Shown here one piece after another: positions 6,105 to 14,323 of a stretch of DNA of 20,170 nucleotides. The position numbers and the translations under genes are program-made. Source of the DNA: an uncultured Eubacteriales bacterium (lineage in GTDB: Bacteria; Bacillota; Clostridia; Lachnospirales; Lachnospiraceae). Below the pieces are notes generated by a model. That model was not told the origin of the DNA. It did not search any database and saw only the letters and a program-made list of their open reading frames with translations. Numbering within the stretch: position 1 is the stretch's first letter; each line of letters starts with the position of its first letter. The stretch is taken from positions 1-20,170 of the forward strand of contig ONWL01000003.1 in the NCBI GenBank assembly GCA_900321525.1. The letters are read 5' to 3'.

Positions 6105-7424
6105 ATGAACACAGAAGAATTATGTAAGTATTCAGATTCGGTAAATGAATTGTTGGCACGGTATGGGGTGAAGTTTGGCATTTATAAAAACAATACCTTT
6201 AAGGAACAATTATTTCCTTTTGATATGATTCCTCGGGTCATTCATCAGAAAGAGTTTGATTATTTAGAGCGTGGATTGAAACAGCGTGTGGCAGCACTGA
6301 ATGCCTTCATCAAGGATATCTATGGCGAGAAAAAGATCATCAAGGACGGCGTGGTGCCAGAAGAATTTGTTTATTCAGGAAGCGGCTATCTGGCACAGTG
6401 TGAAGGCGTGATGCCCCCCAAAGGGATCTATTCCCACATTGCAGGCATTGATCTGGTACAGGGCAAGGATGGAAGCTGGTATGTGTTAGAAGACAATTTG
6501 CGCATTCCTTCCGGGGCATCGTACCCCATGATTGCCAGAGATTTGTGCAGAAAAGGATTGCCGTCTGCTTTTGAGAAATATTACATCGAAGACAACAGAA
6601 ATTATGCAAAGTTGCTGCGGCGTACCATGGATCATGTGAATACAGGAGGGCATACAGTGATTTTGTCACCTGGCAGATACAATGCGGCCTATTTTGAACA
6701 TTCCTATCTGGCGGAACAGACTGGCGCTCATCTTGTGACCGGCAATGAACTGGTAGTAGAAAATGACTGGTTATACTTCATTGATTACTCCGGCAAAAAG
6801 GAGCGGGTAGGAGCAGTTTACCGCAGAATTTCTGATGAGTACCTGGATCCGATGAACTTTAATGAAGAATCGGTTATTGGCATTCCTCATATTTATGACA
6901 TCTACCGCAAGGGCAATGTGGCGCTGCTCAATGCGCCTGGAAATGGGGTGGCAGATGACAAGGGTATTTATTATTTTGTGCCCAGGATGGTGACCTATTA
7001 TCTGGGGGAAGAGCCGATTTTGCAGAATGCTCCCACTTATCTGCCTTATTATGAAGCGGATATGCAGTATGTGCTGGAGCATTTTGACAGTCTTGTATTA
7101 AAGGATGTGGCAGAAGCAGGAGGCTATGGCGTAGTATTTGGCAGTAAGATGACCAGGGAAGAAAAGGAGCGGTTCATTGCGCTGCTGAAAAAGGAGCCAC
7201 GGCGGTTTATTGCACAGGAAGTCATTGATTTCCGGGATATCAATATTTATGAGGATGGAAAAATAGTACCCAGAAAGGCAGACTTGAGAGCCTTTGTATT
7301 GATGGCGGACGAGCCGTTGGTATGGAAAAGTGGCTTGACCAGATTTTCACGAAATCCGGATTCTTTTATCGTCAATTCCTCTCAGGGCGGCGGTTTTAAG
7401 GATACATGGGTCATGGCAGAATAA
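6105..7424 (+). CDS. Circularly permuted ATP-grasp protein (CP_ATPgrasp type)
   Basis: A 439-residue cytoplasmic protein of the circularly permuted ATP-grasp family, predicted to form amide or peptide bonds through an acyl-phosphate. Diagnostic motifs in order: VLEDNLRIPSGASY (127-140), VYRRISDEYLDP (238-249), NAPGNGVADDKGIYYFVP (277-294), the nucleotide-lysine region LVLKDVAEAGGYGVVFG (330-346), PRKADLRAFV (389-398) and NSSQGGGFKDTWV (424-436). Length fits the family (about 440-480). Start 6105 is preferred over 6099 because the GGGAGG ribosome binding site (6092-6097) is seven bases upstream of it. First gene of a five-gene operon; such proteins are typically encoded beside alpha-E and transglutaminase genes, as here. 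The substrate is unknown. Confidence 0.9.
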   Translation: MNTEELCKYSDSVNELLARYGVKFGIYKNNTFKEQLFPFDMIPRVIHQKEFDYLERGLKQRVAALNAFIKDIYGEKKIIKDGVVPEEFVYSGSGYLAQCEGVMPPKGIYSHIAGIDLVQGKDGSWYVLEDNLRIPSGASYPMIARDLCRKGLPSAFEKYYIEDNRNYAKLLRRTMDHVNTGGHTVILSPGRYNAAYFEHSYLAEQTGAHLVTGNELVVENDWLYFIDYSGKKERVGAVYRRISDEYLDPMNFNEESVIGIPHIYDIYRKGNVALLNAPGNGVADDKGIYYFVPRMVTYYLGEEPILQNAPTYLPYYEADMQYVLEHFDSLVLKDVAEAGGYGVVFGSKMTREEKERFIALLKKEPRRFIAQEVIDFRDINIYEDGKIVPRKADLRAFVLMADEPLVWKSGLTRFSRNPDSFIVNSSQGGGFKDTWVMAE

Positions 7425-7501
7425 GCAGCATAGTAGTTTGGGCTTTTTAGAGACAATTTGTGCGGAAAAGGCACCAATCCTGTTTCAGAATGGAGGTTTT
7501 T

Positions 7502-8194
7502 ATGGCTATTTTATCGGCAGAACACAGTGACCAGTTGTATTGGCTGGGGCGGTACAGTGAAAGAGTATACACAACCATTAAGCTTTTTGCGCAGCAGTTT
7601 GACGATATGCTAGATTTGAAAACAGAGGAATACGAAACATTTTGCCAAAAGCAGGACATTCCCAATATTTATGCTTCAAAAGAGGATTTTGTGCGGCGGT
7701 ATTGTTTTGATGAAGCAGATCCCAACTCTATTTTTTCTAACCTGATCAGAGCATATGACAATGCAGTAGTACTGAGAGAGGAAATTGGAAGTGAGACCCT
7801 TTGTTACATACAGCTTGCGGTATATGACATGAACAAGGCGAAAAATTCGGAAGCACCCATTCTTCATCTCCAAAAGGTGATGGACAACATTGTTGCTTTC
7901 TGGGGCATGGTGGATGACAGTATAGACAGCGAGTGTGTGCGAAGCCTGATTAAATTTGGAAAGCGGTTAGAGCGAATTGATTTATATGTCAGGATGCGTA
8001 TAGACAGAAGGGAAATCAAACGTGAGATGAAGCGTCTGAATTTGAGAATTGGTCGAACTGGTCTAAAATATAACACTACAAAATTGGCACACTTGAATTA
8101 TCTGGTAGAGGTGACACCCATGGACTACGAGCTGATTTTACAGGAGATAGAATCCCTGCTTGATCAAGAAGAGAAATTGGCGGCAGGATTTTAA
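7502..8194 (+). CDS. Alpha-E domain protein
   Basis: A 230-residue, almost entirely helical protein. Its opening LYWLGRYSERVYTTIKLF (about residues 12-29) is the hallmark of the alpha-E family, followed by acidic and hydrophobic helices, RIDRREIKREMKRLNLR, and a final helix EIESLLDQEEKL. It is shorter than many family members (around 300 residues), so part of the domain is reduced. Alpha-E proteins have no demonstrated activity and are known mainly as constant companions of circularly permuted ATP-grasp proteins, sometimes fused to them, which suggests an accessory or acceptor-recognition subunit. Start 7502 is chosen for the ATGGAGG site six bases upstream; the upstream GTG-initiated extension to 7460 is not conserved in style. 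The gap to the ATP-grasp gene is 77 bases with no terminator. Confidence 0.87.
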   Translation: MAILSAEHSDQLYWLGRYSERVYTTIKLFAQQFDDMLDLKTEEYETFCQKQDIPNIYASKEDFVRRYCFDEADPNSIFSNLIRAYDNAVVLREEIGSETLCYIQLAVYDMNKAKNSEAPILHLQKVMDNIVAFWGMVDDSIDSECVRSLIKFGKRLERIDLYVRMRIDRREIKREMKRLNLRIGRTGLKYNTTKLAHLNYLVEVTPMDYELILQEIESLLDQEEKLAAGF

Positions 8195-8232
8195 AAAAAT
8201 AAATGGAGTAGAGGAGAAAGCGGGAAGATGCC

Positions 8233-9021
8233 ATGCGAAAACTAAGATTTCAATACCATATGCAGCTGAACTTTGAATCTCCGGCAAGAGAGCATCACTT
8301 TACGCTGCGTTGCATGCCGGTTCAGGATGAACGACAGAGTATTGTGAAAGAGCAGATTGCAATCTACCCCAAGCATTACAGTAGTACCCAGGTGGATTCT
8401 TTTGGCAACCGGTGCATGTATGGAACTACAAAAGAAGAACATACCTGCTTTGCAGTGGATGTGAAGGGTGAAGTAGTCGTGGACGACACCAGATTCATTG
8501 AAGCACCTTCTCATAAGGTGGGACTTTACCGATATCAGACCAGATTGACAGAGCCGGGTCCTTACTTGAATACCTTTCATGAATGTATGTCTGTCATGTT
8601 GGAACAGATGAACAGTCCGCTGAAAAAGGCACAGCTAATGATGGAATTTTTGTATTACAGCTACCGCTATACACCAGGGGTGACTGGTGTGGACACCACT
8701 GCAGAGGAGGCTTGTCGATTACAGGCGGGGGTATGCCAGGATTATGCCCATATGATGCTTTCTCTTTGCAGAAAAGAAAAAATTCCCTGCAGATATGTTG
8801 CTGGAATGATGTTAGGGGAGGGGGCCACTCATGCATGGATAGAGGTGTATGCCGATGGCAGGTGGATTCCCTTAGATCCTACCCATAACAGAGCAGTGGA
8901 TGATACTTACATCAAAATTTCTGCAGGCAGAGATGCACAGGATTGTACCATCAATCAGGGGGTGTTCATGGGCGGTGGAAAGCAGCAACAGGAAATCAAT
9001 GTGATTGTAGAGGAAATATAA
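8233..9021 (+). CDS. Transglutaminase-like cysteine hydrolase/transferase
   Basis: A 262-residue protein with an N-terminal beta domain (residues 1-100, Bact_transglu_N-like) and a C-terminal transglutaminase core. The catalytic triad is visible: Cys168 in AGVCQDYAHMM, His200 in GATHAWIEVY and Asp215 in WIPLDPTHN. No signal peptide or membrane segment is seen, so it should act in the cytoplasm. Family members are thiol peptidases, amidases or acyltransferases; in this neighbourhood it probably cleaves or transfers the amide made by the ATP-grasp protein, which is inference from context. It follows the alpha-E gene by 38 bases. Confidence 0.92.
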   Translation: MRKLRFQYHMQLNFESPAREHHFTLRCMPVQDERQSIVKEQIAIYPKHYSSTQVDSFGNRCMYGTTKEEHTCFAVDVKGEVVVDDTRFIEAPSHKVGLYRYQTRLTEPGPYLNTFHECMSVMLEQMNSPLKKAQLMMEFLYYSYRYTPGVTGVDTTAEEACRLQAGVCQDYAHMMLSLCRKEKIPCRYVAGMMLGEGATHAWIEVYADGRWIPLDPTHNRAVDDTYIKISAGRDAQDCTINQGVFMGGGKQQQEINVIVEEI

Positions 9022-9072
9022 CTGTGAGAAAACCAAACAGTTGCGAGATAATATAGGAATCGGGAGAAGGAA

Positions 9073-10059
9073 ATGGACAGTCAAGTAATGACGATTGCAC
9101 AGGTACAGCTGCCTGTGGATGAGGTGTTGAAAATACAGAAGCATCGTTTGATGCCATCTGGTGTGTCAGTAGATGAGCTGGAAAAAAGCGGCAAGAGAAT
9201 CAGTGTAGTAACAGGTATTCATGGAGATGAACTGGAAGGGCAGTATGTATGTTACGAACTTTCTAGACGGATTGGAGAATATCCAGAGGCACTATGTGGG
9301 ATTGTGGATATTTATCCAGCCATGAATCCTTTTGGAATTGACAATATCACAAGAGGAATCCCTGCCTTTGACCTGGATATGAATCGTATCTTTCCAGGCA
9401 ATCATCACGGCGATATGAATGAGCATATTGCGGCAGAAATTATAAAGGATATGGAGGGAACCAATCTGTGTCTGGACCTTCATGCAAGCAATATTTTTCT
9501 GACGGAAGTGCCTCAGATTAGGATCAACGAGTTACATAAGGATATTCTGGTACCAATTGCCATGAAATCCAACGTAGATCTGATCTGGGTGCATGGGGCA
9601 AGTACAGTATTGGAATCCACGTTTGCATACAGTTTAAACAGTCGTGGTATTCATACTCTTGTGGTAGAAATGGGTGTGGGTATGCGCATTACGGAAGATT
9701 ATGGCAATCAGTTGGTAGACGGTATCTTTGCACTGATGGCAGACATGGGAATCTGGAAGGGAGATGTGCCTAAAGTTCGAATGCCTGTGGTCAGCAATGA
9801 CGAAACTGGCAATGATGTGTATTATCTGAATGCGCCGTTTTCAGGGATATTTTTTAAGGAGCGCAGTCACGGGAGTATGGTGCAGGCAGGGGAACGTATC
9901 GGATGTGTGGTCAATCCACTGACAGGAGAATTGCTTTCTGAAATTACTGCACCGGGAGATGGCTGGTTGTTTACCATACGAGAATATCCAGTGGTGGAGG
10001 AAGGGTCTCTGATGGGTAGAATTTTGAAAAAGGACGCATTGGAGGGAATGGGACATTGA
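9073..10059 (+). CDS. Succinylglutamate desuccinylase/aspartoacylase-family zinc deacylase (intact)
   Basis: A 328-residue AstE/AspA-like metallocarboxypeptidase-fold enzyme. Zinc ligands are present: His50 and Glu53 in GIHGDE and His137 in LDLHAS. The substrate-binding pair Asn104-Arg105 sits in DLDMNRIFPG, and Glu199 in VVEMGVG is the expected catalytic base. The C-terminal part (about 255-320) is the beta-barrel, lipoyl-like domain of the family (SGIFFKERSHGSMVQAGERI). Established chemistry: hydrolysis of N-acyl amino acids (N-acetylaspartate, N-succinylglutamate) with a free carboxylate. The substrate here is unknown; no arginine-succinyltransferase genes are near. A GGGAGAAGG ribosome binding site precedes the ATG. 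The last codons overlap the next gene by four bases. Confidence 0.87.
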   Translation: MDSQVMTIAQVQLPVDEVLKIQKHRLMPSGVSVDELEKSGKRISVVTGIHGDELEGQYVCYELSRRIGEYPEALCGIVDIYPAMNPFGIDNITRGIPAFDLDMNRIFPGNHHGDMNEHIAAEIIKDMEGTNLCLDLHASNIFLTEVPQIRINELHKDILVPIAMKSNVDLIWVHGASTVLESTFAYSLNSRGIHTLVVEMGVGMRITEDYGNQLVDGIFALMADMGIWKGDVPKVRMPVVSNDETGNDVYYLNAPFSGIFFKERSHGSMVQAGERIGCVVNPLTGELLSEITAPGDGWLFTIREYPVVEEGSLMGRILKKDALEGMGH

Positions 10060-10994
10060 AAGAAGAAATTTTATATGAGATCAAGGGATTGTACAGAGAT
10101 GATTTTCGGGTGAAAGGCTACAGGTTTGGCGGTGGAAAAAATTCTGTGTGTATCATGGGAAGCATGCGTGGAAATGAATTCCAGCAAATTTATGTGTGTT
10201 CCCAGCTGATACAAAAGCTAAAGCAGTTGGAAGAAAAGGGAAAAATCGTGGATGGAGAGGGGATTTTGGTGATTCCATGCGGAAATCCTTACTCTGTCAA
10301 TGTGAAAAAACGGTTCTGGACCATTGACAATACCGATATCAACCGAATGTACCCTGGATATTCTCTTGGTGAGACCACGCAGAGAATTGCCGCAGGGATT
10401 TTTGAGCAGATCAAGGATTACCGCTATGGCATCCAGTTTGCATCCTTTTATATGCCTGGAAATTTTGTGCCCCAAGTGCGGGTGATGAAGACAGGAATGG
10501 AAAATATAGAACTTGCGAAACAGTTTGGTTTGCCGTATGTGGTGCTCCATCATCCAAGATCATTTGATACCACAACCCTGAACTACAACTGGCAGATATG
10601 GGAAACAGATGCCTTTTCTATTTATACCACAAGTACAAGTGCAGTAGATAAGGAAAGTGCAAAGCAGGCAGTAGATGCGGTGCTGAACTTTCTTTCCAAG
10701 CAGGGCATCATCCAGCATCGTGGCTATGAGGGATTTATTTCGCGAGTGGTGGAAAGCCATGACTTTGTCAATGTGAGAACAGCCTTTGCCGGGTTTTTTG
10801 AAAAAATAGCAGAGGCGGGAGAAAGGGTGGACAAGGGGCAGATTCTTGCCAAAATTGTAGACCCTTATACGGGAGATGTGCGACAGGAGATTGTCTCCCC
10901 CATAGAAGGGATCATTGCCTTTGCTCATAATGAGAGTATGGCATATCAGAATACGGCGGTCTATAAGTTAATCGCAGAGGAAAATGAGGCATAG
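10056..10994 (+). CDS. Aspartoacylase-like paralogue lacking zinc ligands (predicted pseudoenzyme)
   Basis: A 312-residue paralogue of the preceding protein with the same two-domain architecture, including the C-terminal barrel (AFAGFFEKIAEAGERVDKGQ). Aligned to its neighbour, the first zinc His is Arg38 (MRGNE, Glu41 kept), the second His region LDLHAS reads IQFAS with Phe128, and the catalytic Glu of VVEMG has no counterpart around TSTSAVD. The substrate-binding Asn96-Arg97 (DINRMYPG) is retained. This suggests a catalytically dead, ligand-binding or regulatory subunit that pairs with the active enzyme. The start is TTG at 10056, overlapping the upstream TGA, with GGAGGG nine bases upstream; the overlap implies translational coupling and equimolar production. 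It is not a decaying gene: the frame is intact and full length. Confidence 0.82.
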   Translation: MKEEILYEIKGLYRDDFRVKGYRFGGGKNSVCIMGSMRGNEFQQIYVCSQLIQKLKQLEEKGKIVDGEGILVIPCGNPYSVNVKKRFWTIDNTDINRMYPGYSLGETTQRIAAGIFEQIKDYRYGIQFASFYMPGNFVPQVRVMKTGMENIELAKQFGLPYVVLHHPRSFDTTTLNYNWQIWETDAFSIYTTSTSAVDKESAKQAVDAVLNFLSKQGIIQHRGYEGFISRVVESHDFVNVRTAFAGFFEKIAEAGERVDKGQILAKIVDPYTGDVRQEIVSPIEGIIAFAHNESMAYQNTAVYKLIAEENEA

Positions 10995-11024
10995 TATACA
11001 TTTGTGTTGTTGGCTTTTAAATAG

Positions 11025-11063
11025 AAGCGGATGCAATTTGGAAAGGATTGCATCTGCTTTTTT
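11025..11063 (+). terminator. Rho-independent terminator of the five-gene operon
   Basis: A 13-bp stem (11025-11037 with 11047-11059, one G-T wobble) with a 9-base loop runs into a T-run to 11063. It closes the ATP-grasp operon 30 bases after its last stop and separates it from glgCD. Confidence 0.9.
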
Positions 11064-11277
11064 ATGACGATTTTTTTCTGACAAGGAAAAAGTTATGTTA
11101 TTTCATAAAAAAACTAACAATATTTTCTGATTAAAAACAAAAACGACAACAATAAAACCAGTAACGAAGAGGATAAATGTGTTGTTTGAAATTAATAAAA
11201 ATATTGTCAAAAAATGTTGTTTCCTGCGCTATATATAATAAATTTGCGAAAAATTACAAGAAAATAAATATAAAATA

Positions 11278-11306
11278 TTAACAAAAAGGGAAAAATATGT
11301 TATAAT
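11278..11306 (+). promoter_or_regulatory. Sigma-A promoter of glgCD
   Basis: TTAACA (11278-11283), a 17-base spacer ending in TGn, and a perfect TATAAT (11301-11306) lie about 30 bases before the glgC start. The 200 bases before it (11070-11277) are extremely AT-rich with A-tracts, possibly an UP-element or curved region. A weaker TTGTCA (11204) and TATAAT (11234) pair there is badly spaced. No gene is seen in the 340-base gap. Confidence 0.75.
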
Positions 11307-11337
11307 AAAACAATCATAATTTAGAAGGGGTGAAAAT

Positions 11338-12609
11338 GTGAAAAAAGAAATGATCGCTATGCTATTAGCAGGGGGGCAGGGCAGCCGTCTTGGCGTATTA
11401 ACATCAAAAGTGGCAAAGCCTGCAGTGGCTTTTGGCGGAAAATATCGCATTATAGATTTTCCATTGAGTAACTGTATCAATTCAGGTGTAGACACTGTAG
11501 GTGTTTTGACACAATACCAACCGCTGCGCTTGAACACGCACATTGGAATTGGCATTCCGTGGGATTTGGACCGCAACTATGGAGGGGTGACCATTCTTTC
11601 ACCATATGAGAAGAAGGAGAACACCGACTGGTATACAGGTACTGCCAATGCCATTTATCAGAACATCAATTATATTGACAGTTTCAATCCAGAGTATGTG
11701 CTGATCTTAGGCGGTGACCATATTTATAAGATGGACTATAAGATGATGTTGGATTTCCATAAGGCAAATAATGCAGACATCACTATGGCAGCTAAACCGG
11801 TGCCCATCGAGGAAGCCAGCCGTTTTGGCGTACTGGTCACAGATGAGACAGGTAAGATCACAGATTTTGAGGAAAAGCCGGAGCATCCAAGAAGCAATCT
11901 GGCATCCATGGGCATTTATATTTTTACATGGAAGGTGCTGCGTGAGGCATTGATTGCCAATGAAAATATTTCCGGATGTGACTTCGGTATGCATGTCATT
12001 CCATACTGCCATCAGAGAGGTGACCGGGTATTCTGTTATGAATTCAATGGCTACTGGAAGGATGTAGGTACATTAGGCTCATACTGGGAGTCCAATATGG
12101 AACTGATTGATCTGGTTCCTGTATTCAATTTGTATGAGGATTACTGGAAGATTTATACCAAGAGCAACACATTACCACCTCAGTATATTGCATCCAATGC
12201 ATATGTAGAGCGCTGTATTATCGGAGAAGGTACCGAGGTTTATGGTGTGGCAAAGAATTCTGTTATTGGCGCAGAGGTGACCATTGAGGAAGGTGCAGAG
12301 GTATATGATTCCATTATTATGGAAGGCGTTGTGGTAAAGGCAGGCGCAAAGCTATATAAGGCTATTGTGGCTGAGAATACTGTGATTGGAGAGAATGCAC
12401 AGTTAGGTGTAGGCGAATATGCAGAAAGTACTTATAATAAGAAGGTTTACGCATTCGATCTGGTGACAGTAGCTGAGAATTCCGTAATTCCGCCCAATGT
12501 CAGCATTGGCAAGAATACTGCCATCAGTGGTGTGACTACAGCAGAGGATTACCCGGATGGTATTCTTCCAAGTGGCGGCGCAATTGTGAAAGTAGGTGAG
12601 AGCGAATGA
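11338..12609 (+). CDS. glgC: Glucose-1-phosphate adenylyltransferase, catalytic subunit GlgC
   Basis: A 423-residue enzyme making ADP-glucose from glucose-1-phosphate and ATP, the committed step of bacterial glycogen synthesis. Motifs: the nucleotide-binding loop LLAGGQGSRLG (9-19), the PAVAFGGKYRIIDFPLSN region, WYTGTANAIYQN (98-109), GGDHIYKMDY with catalytic Asp127, and FEEKP (178-182) near the glucose-phosphate site. The C-terminus (from about residue 290) is a left-handed beta-helix of hexapeptide repeats. The start is GTG at 11338, with AGAAGGGG about seven bases upstream; an in-frame ATG at 11350 would trim four residues. It overlaps glgD by four bases (ATGA), so the two subunits are co-translated, as in other Firmicutes. 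Confidence 0.97.
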   Translation: MKKEMIAMLLAGGQGSRLGVLTSKVAKPAVAFGGKYRIIDFPLSNCINSGVDTVGVLTQYQPLRLNTHIGIGIPWDLDRNYGGVTILSPYEKKENTDWYTGTANAIYQNINYIDSFNPEYVLILGGDHIYKMDYKMMLDFHKANNADITMAAKPVPIEEASRFGVLVTDETGKITDFEEKPEHPRSNLASMGIYIFTWKVLREALIANENISGCDFGMHVIPYCHQRGDRVFCYEFNGYWKDVGTLGSYWESNMELIDLVPVFNLYEDYWKIYTKSNTLPPQYIASNAYVERCIIGEGTEVYGVAKNSVIGAEVTIEEGAEVYDSIIMEGVVVKAGAKLYKAIVAENTVIGENAQLGVGEYAESTYNKKVYAFDLVTVAENSVIPPNVSIGKNTAISGVTTAEDYPDGILPSGGAIVKVGESE

Positions 12610-13730
12610 AAGCAGTAGGCATTATTTTAGCGGGCGGAAATCATAAGAGAATGCGGGAATTGTCTCAAACGAGAGCCATTGCGGCATTGCCGGTTGCCGG
12701 TACATACCGAAGTGTTGATTTTGCATTGAGCAATATGACCAATTCCGGTATCAATCGTGTGGCTGTTGTGACACAGTATAACGCAAAGTCTTTGAATGCA
12801 CATTTGAATTCATCGAAATGGTGGAACTTCGGCAGAAAGCAGGGAGGGTTATATGTATTTAATCCGATTCTGACAGCAGATAATAACAGCTGGTTTCGGG
12901 GAACGGCAGATTCTATTTATCAGAACATTGATTTTCTAAAAGAAAGCCATGAGCCGTATGTGGTCATTGCATCGGGTGATTGTATTTATAAACTGGATTA
13001 TGATCAAGTGTTGCAGTATCACATTGACAGGCGTGCAGACATCACCATTGTATGTAAGAATATGGGTGAGATGATGGGATTGGAGCGATTTGGTCTAGTG
13101 AACATCGATGGCGAAAACAGAGTCATGGAATTAGAGGAGAAGCCGGTTGAAGCAAAATCCAACATTGTGTCCTGCGGTATTTATATCATCAGAAGAAGAC
13201 TTCTGATTGAACTCCTGGACCAGGCTGCTTCTGAGGAACGATATGATTTTGTAAAGGATATTTTGGTTCGGTATCGTCGCCAGAAGAAGATTTACGCCTA
13301 CCTGCTGGACTCCTACTGGAGCAATATTTCTTCTGTTGAAGCGTACTTTAATACAAATATGGATTTCTTGCGGAAAGACATCAGAGATTACTTCTTCAAA
13401 GAAGGAGAACCGATTTTCTCCAAGGTGGATGACCTGCCTCCGGCGAAGTTTAACTATGGTTCAGAGGTTAGGAACAGTCTGATTGCCAGCGGAAGTATTA
13501 TTAATGGTCATGTAGAAAACAGCGTGATTTTTAAAGAGGGATTTATTGGTAATAATTGTATCATTCGCAATTCAATTGTTTTGAATGATGTATATATACG
13601 AGACAACTCTGTGATTGAGAATTGTATCGTAGAAAGTCACAGCACCATTGAAGATGGTTCTGTGTTTAAAGGCGAGGAGGGCAATCCGAGAATTGTCATT
13701 GAGAAGAACGAACGGTACAATTATAAATAA
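12606..13730 (+). CDS. glgD: GlgD, regulatory subunit of glucose-1-phosphate adenylyltransferase
   Basis: A 374-residue paralogue of GlgC that forms a hetero-oligomer with it in Firmicutes and raises its activity. Visible motifs: IILAGGNHKRMREL (6-19), where the catalytic GSRL of GlgC is replaced, then SVDFALSNMTNSGINR, WFRGTADSIYQN, ASGDCIYKLDY and LEEKP. The C-terminal beta-helix is shorter than in GlgC. Loss of the GSR loop agrees with the known weak or absent activity of GlgD alone. It is co-transcribed with glgC. No terminator follows immediately; the first hairpin with a T-run downstream is at 13884, inside the putative spoVG leader. Confidence 0.95.
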   Translation: MKAVGIILAGGNHKRMRELSQTRAIAALPVAGTYRSVDFALSNMTNSGINRVAVVTQYNAKSLNAHLNSSKWWNFGRKQGGLYVFNPILTADNNSWFRGTADSIYQNIDFLKESHEPYVVIASGDCIYKLDYDQVLQYHIDRRADITIVCKNMGEMMGLERFGLVNIDGENRVMELEEKPVEAKSNIVSCGIYIIRRRLLIELLDQAASEERYDFVKDILVRYRRQKKIYAYLLDSYWSNISSVEAYFNTNMDFLRKDIRDYFFKEGEPIFSKVDDLPPAKFNYGSEVRNSLIASGSIINGHVENSVIFKEGFIGNNCIIRNSIVLNDVYIRDNSVIENCIVESHSTIEDGSVFKGEEGNPRIVIEKNERYNYK

Positions 13731-13822
13731 TCGGTAGCAGCTCCGTGTCTTTGCAGTTACAATCATCCAAATAATTCAACAAATTTTGACAGAAAGCAAT
13801 GGCATCCTGCAAAAAAGTATGA

Positions 13823-13828
13823 TATAAT
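13823..13828 (+). promoter_or_regulatory. Candidate promoter (extended -10) of spoVG
   Basis: TGaTATAAT gives a perfect extended -10 at 13823-13828. The best -35 at 17 bases is weak (TGGCAT at 13800-13805), and the TTGACA at 13786-13791 is too far upstream. If used, the spoVG leader would be about 140 bases and include the hairpin at 13884-13924. Confidence 0.45.
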
Positions 13829-13883
13829 AAGTAGGCTGCGTTTGTGGCAGACAAATAAAGATTAGGACAACGATGTTCACACT

Positions 13884-13924
13884 GATGGGTGTAAGACACA
13901 TTGTGCCTTGCACCCATCCTTTTT
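13884..13924 (+). terminator. Hairpin with T-run between glgD and spoVG (terminator or leader attenuator)
   Basis: GATGGGTG (13884-13891) pairs with CACCCATC (13911-13918), extended inward by a further imperfect stem, and is followed by TTTTT (13920-13924). It may simply terminate glgCD transcripts. Because a better -10 lies upstream of it, at 13823, it may instead act inside the spoVG leader. Confidence 0.7.
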
Positions 13925-13976
13925 CGGAAGAGCATACATAGACCGGAGAAGAAGGACAGACGGGAAGGGGATAGTT

Positions 13977-14258
13977 ATGCAGATCACAGATGTGAGAGTG
14001 AGAAAAATTTCCAAGGAAGGAAAGATGAAAGCGATCGTATCTATTACGATCGATAATGAATTTGTAGTACATGATATTAAGGTCATCGAGGGTGAGAAGG
14101 GGATTTTCATTGCAATGCCCAGCCGTAAGGCAGCAGATGGAGAATATCGTGATGTTGCACATCCAATCAATTCCGATACCAGAGATATGATTCAGAAGAT
14201 TATTCTGGAAAAATATGAGATTGCACTATTAGAGGAATCGGAAGAGGAAGAAATTTAA
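13977..14258 (+). CDS. spoVG: Septation/sporulation regulator SpoVG
   Basis: A 93-residue nucleic-acid-binding protein of the SpoVG family (MQITDVRVRKISKEGKMKA, then VVHDIKVIEGEKGIFIAMPS, then HPINSDTRDMIQ), with the usual acidic tail. Established role: DNA/RNA-binding modulator affecting septation, sporulation and envelope genes. Length is typical. Start 13977 is preceded by GGGAAGGGG six bases upstream; an upstream in-frame ATG at 13908 lies inside the leader hairpin and is rejected. It is a monocistronic gene, followed by a terminator and facing a convergent gene. Confidence 0.96.
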   Translation: MQITDVRVRKISKEGKMKAIVSITIDNEFVVHDIKVIEGEKGIFIAMPSRKAADGEYRDVAHPINSDTRDMIQKIILEKYEIALLEESEEEEI

Positions 14259-14272
14259 AAAAGTTTGGAAGG

Positions 14273-14307
14273 CAGGTGCATGTGAAAGGATTCACAGCAC
14301 CTGTTTT
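14273..14307 (+). terminator. Terminator of spoVG, possibly bidirectional
   Basis: CAGGTGC (14273-14279) pairs with GCACCTG (14297-14303) and an inner GTGAA pairs with TTCAC (14282-14286 with 14291-14295); TTTT follows. The convergent gene stops at 14324, so the same hairpin may stop transcription from the other side too, although its T-run there is displaced. Confidence 0.8.
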
Positions 14308-14323
14308 CGTTCCGATCTATTTG

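Noticed and set aside
10056..10994. Calling the second aspartoacylase-like gene a decaying pseudogene
   Set aside because: The frame is full length, coupled to its neighbour, and the substrate-binding NR pair and C-terminal barrel are retained. Selective loss of catalytic residues fits a pseudoenzyme better.
13908..13976. Upstream start of SpoVG at 13908
   Set aside because: It would translate the leader hairpin and add residues not seen in the family; the start at 13977 has a good ribosome binding site.
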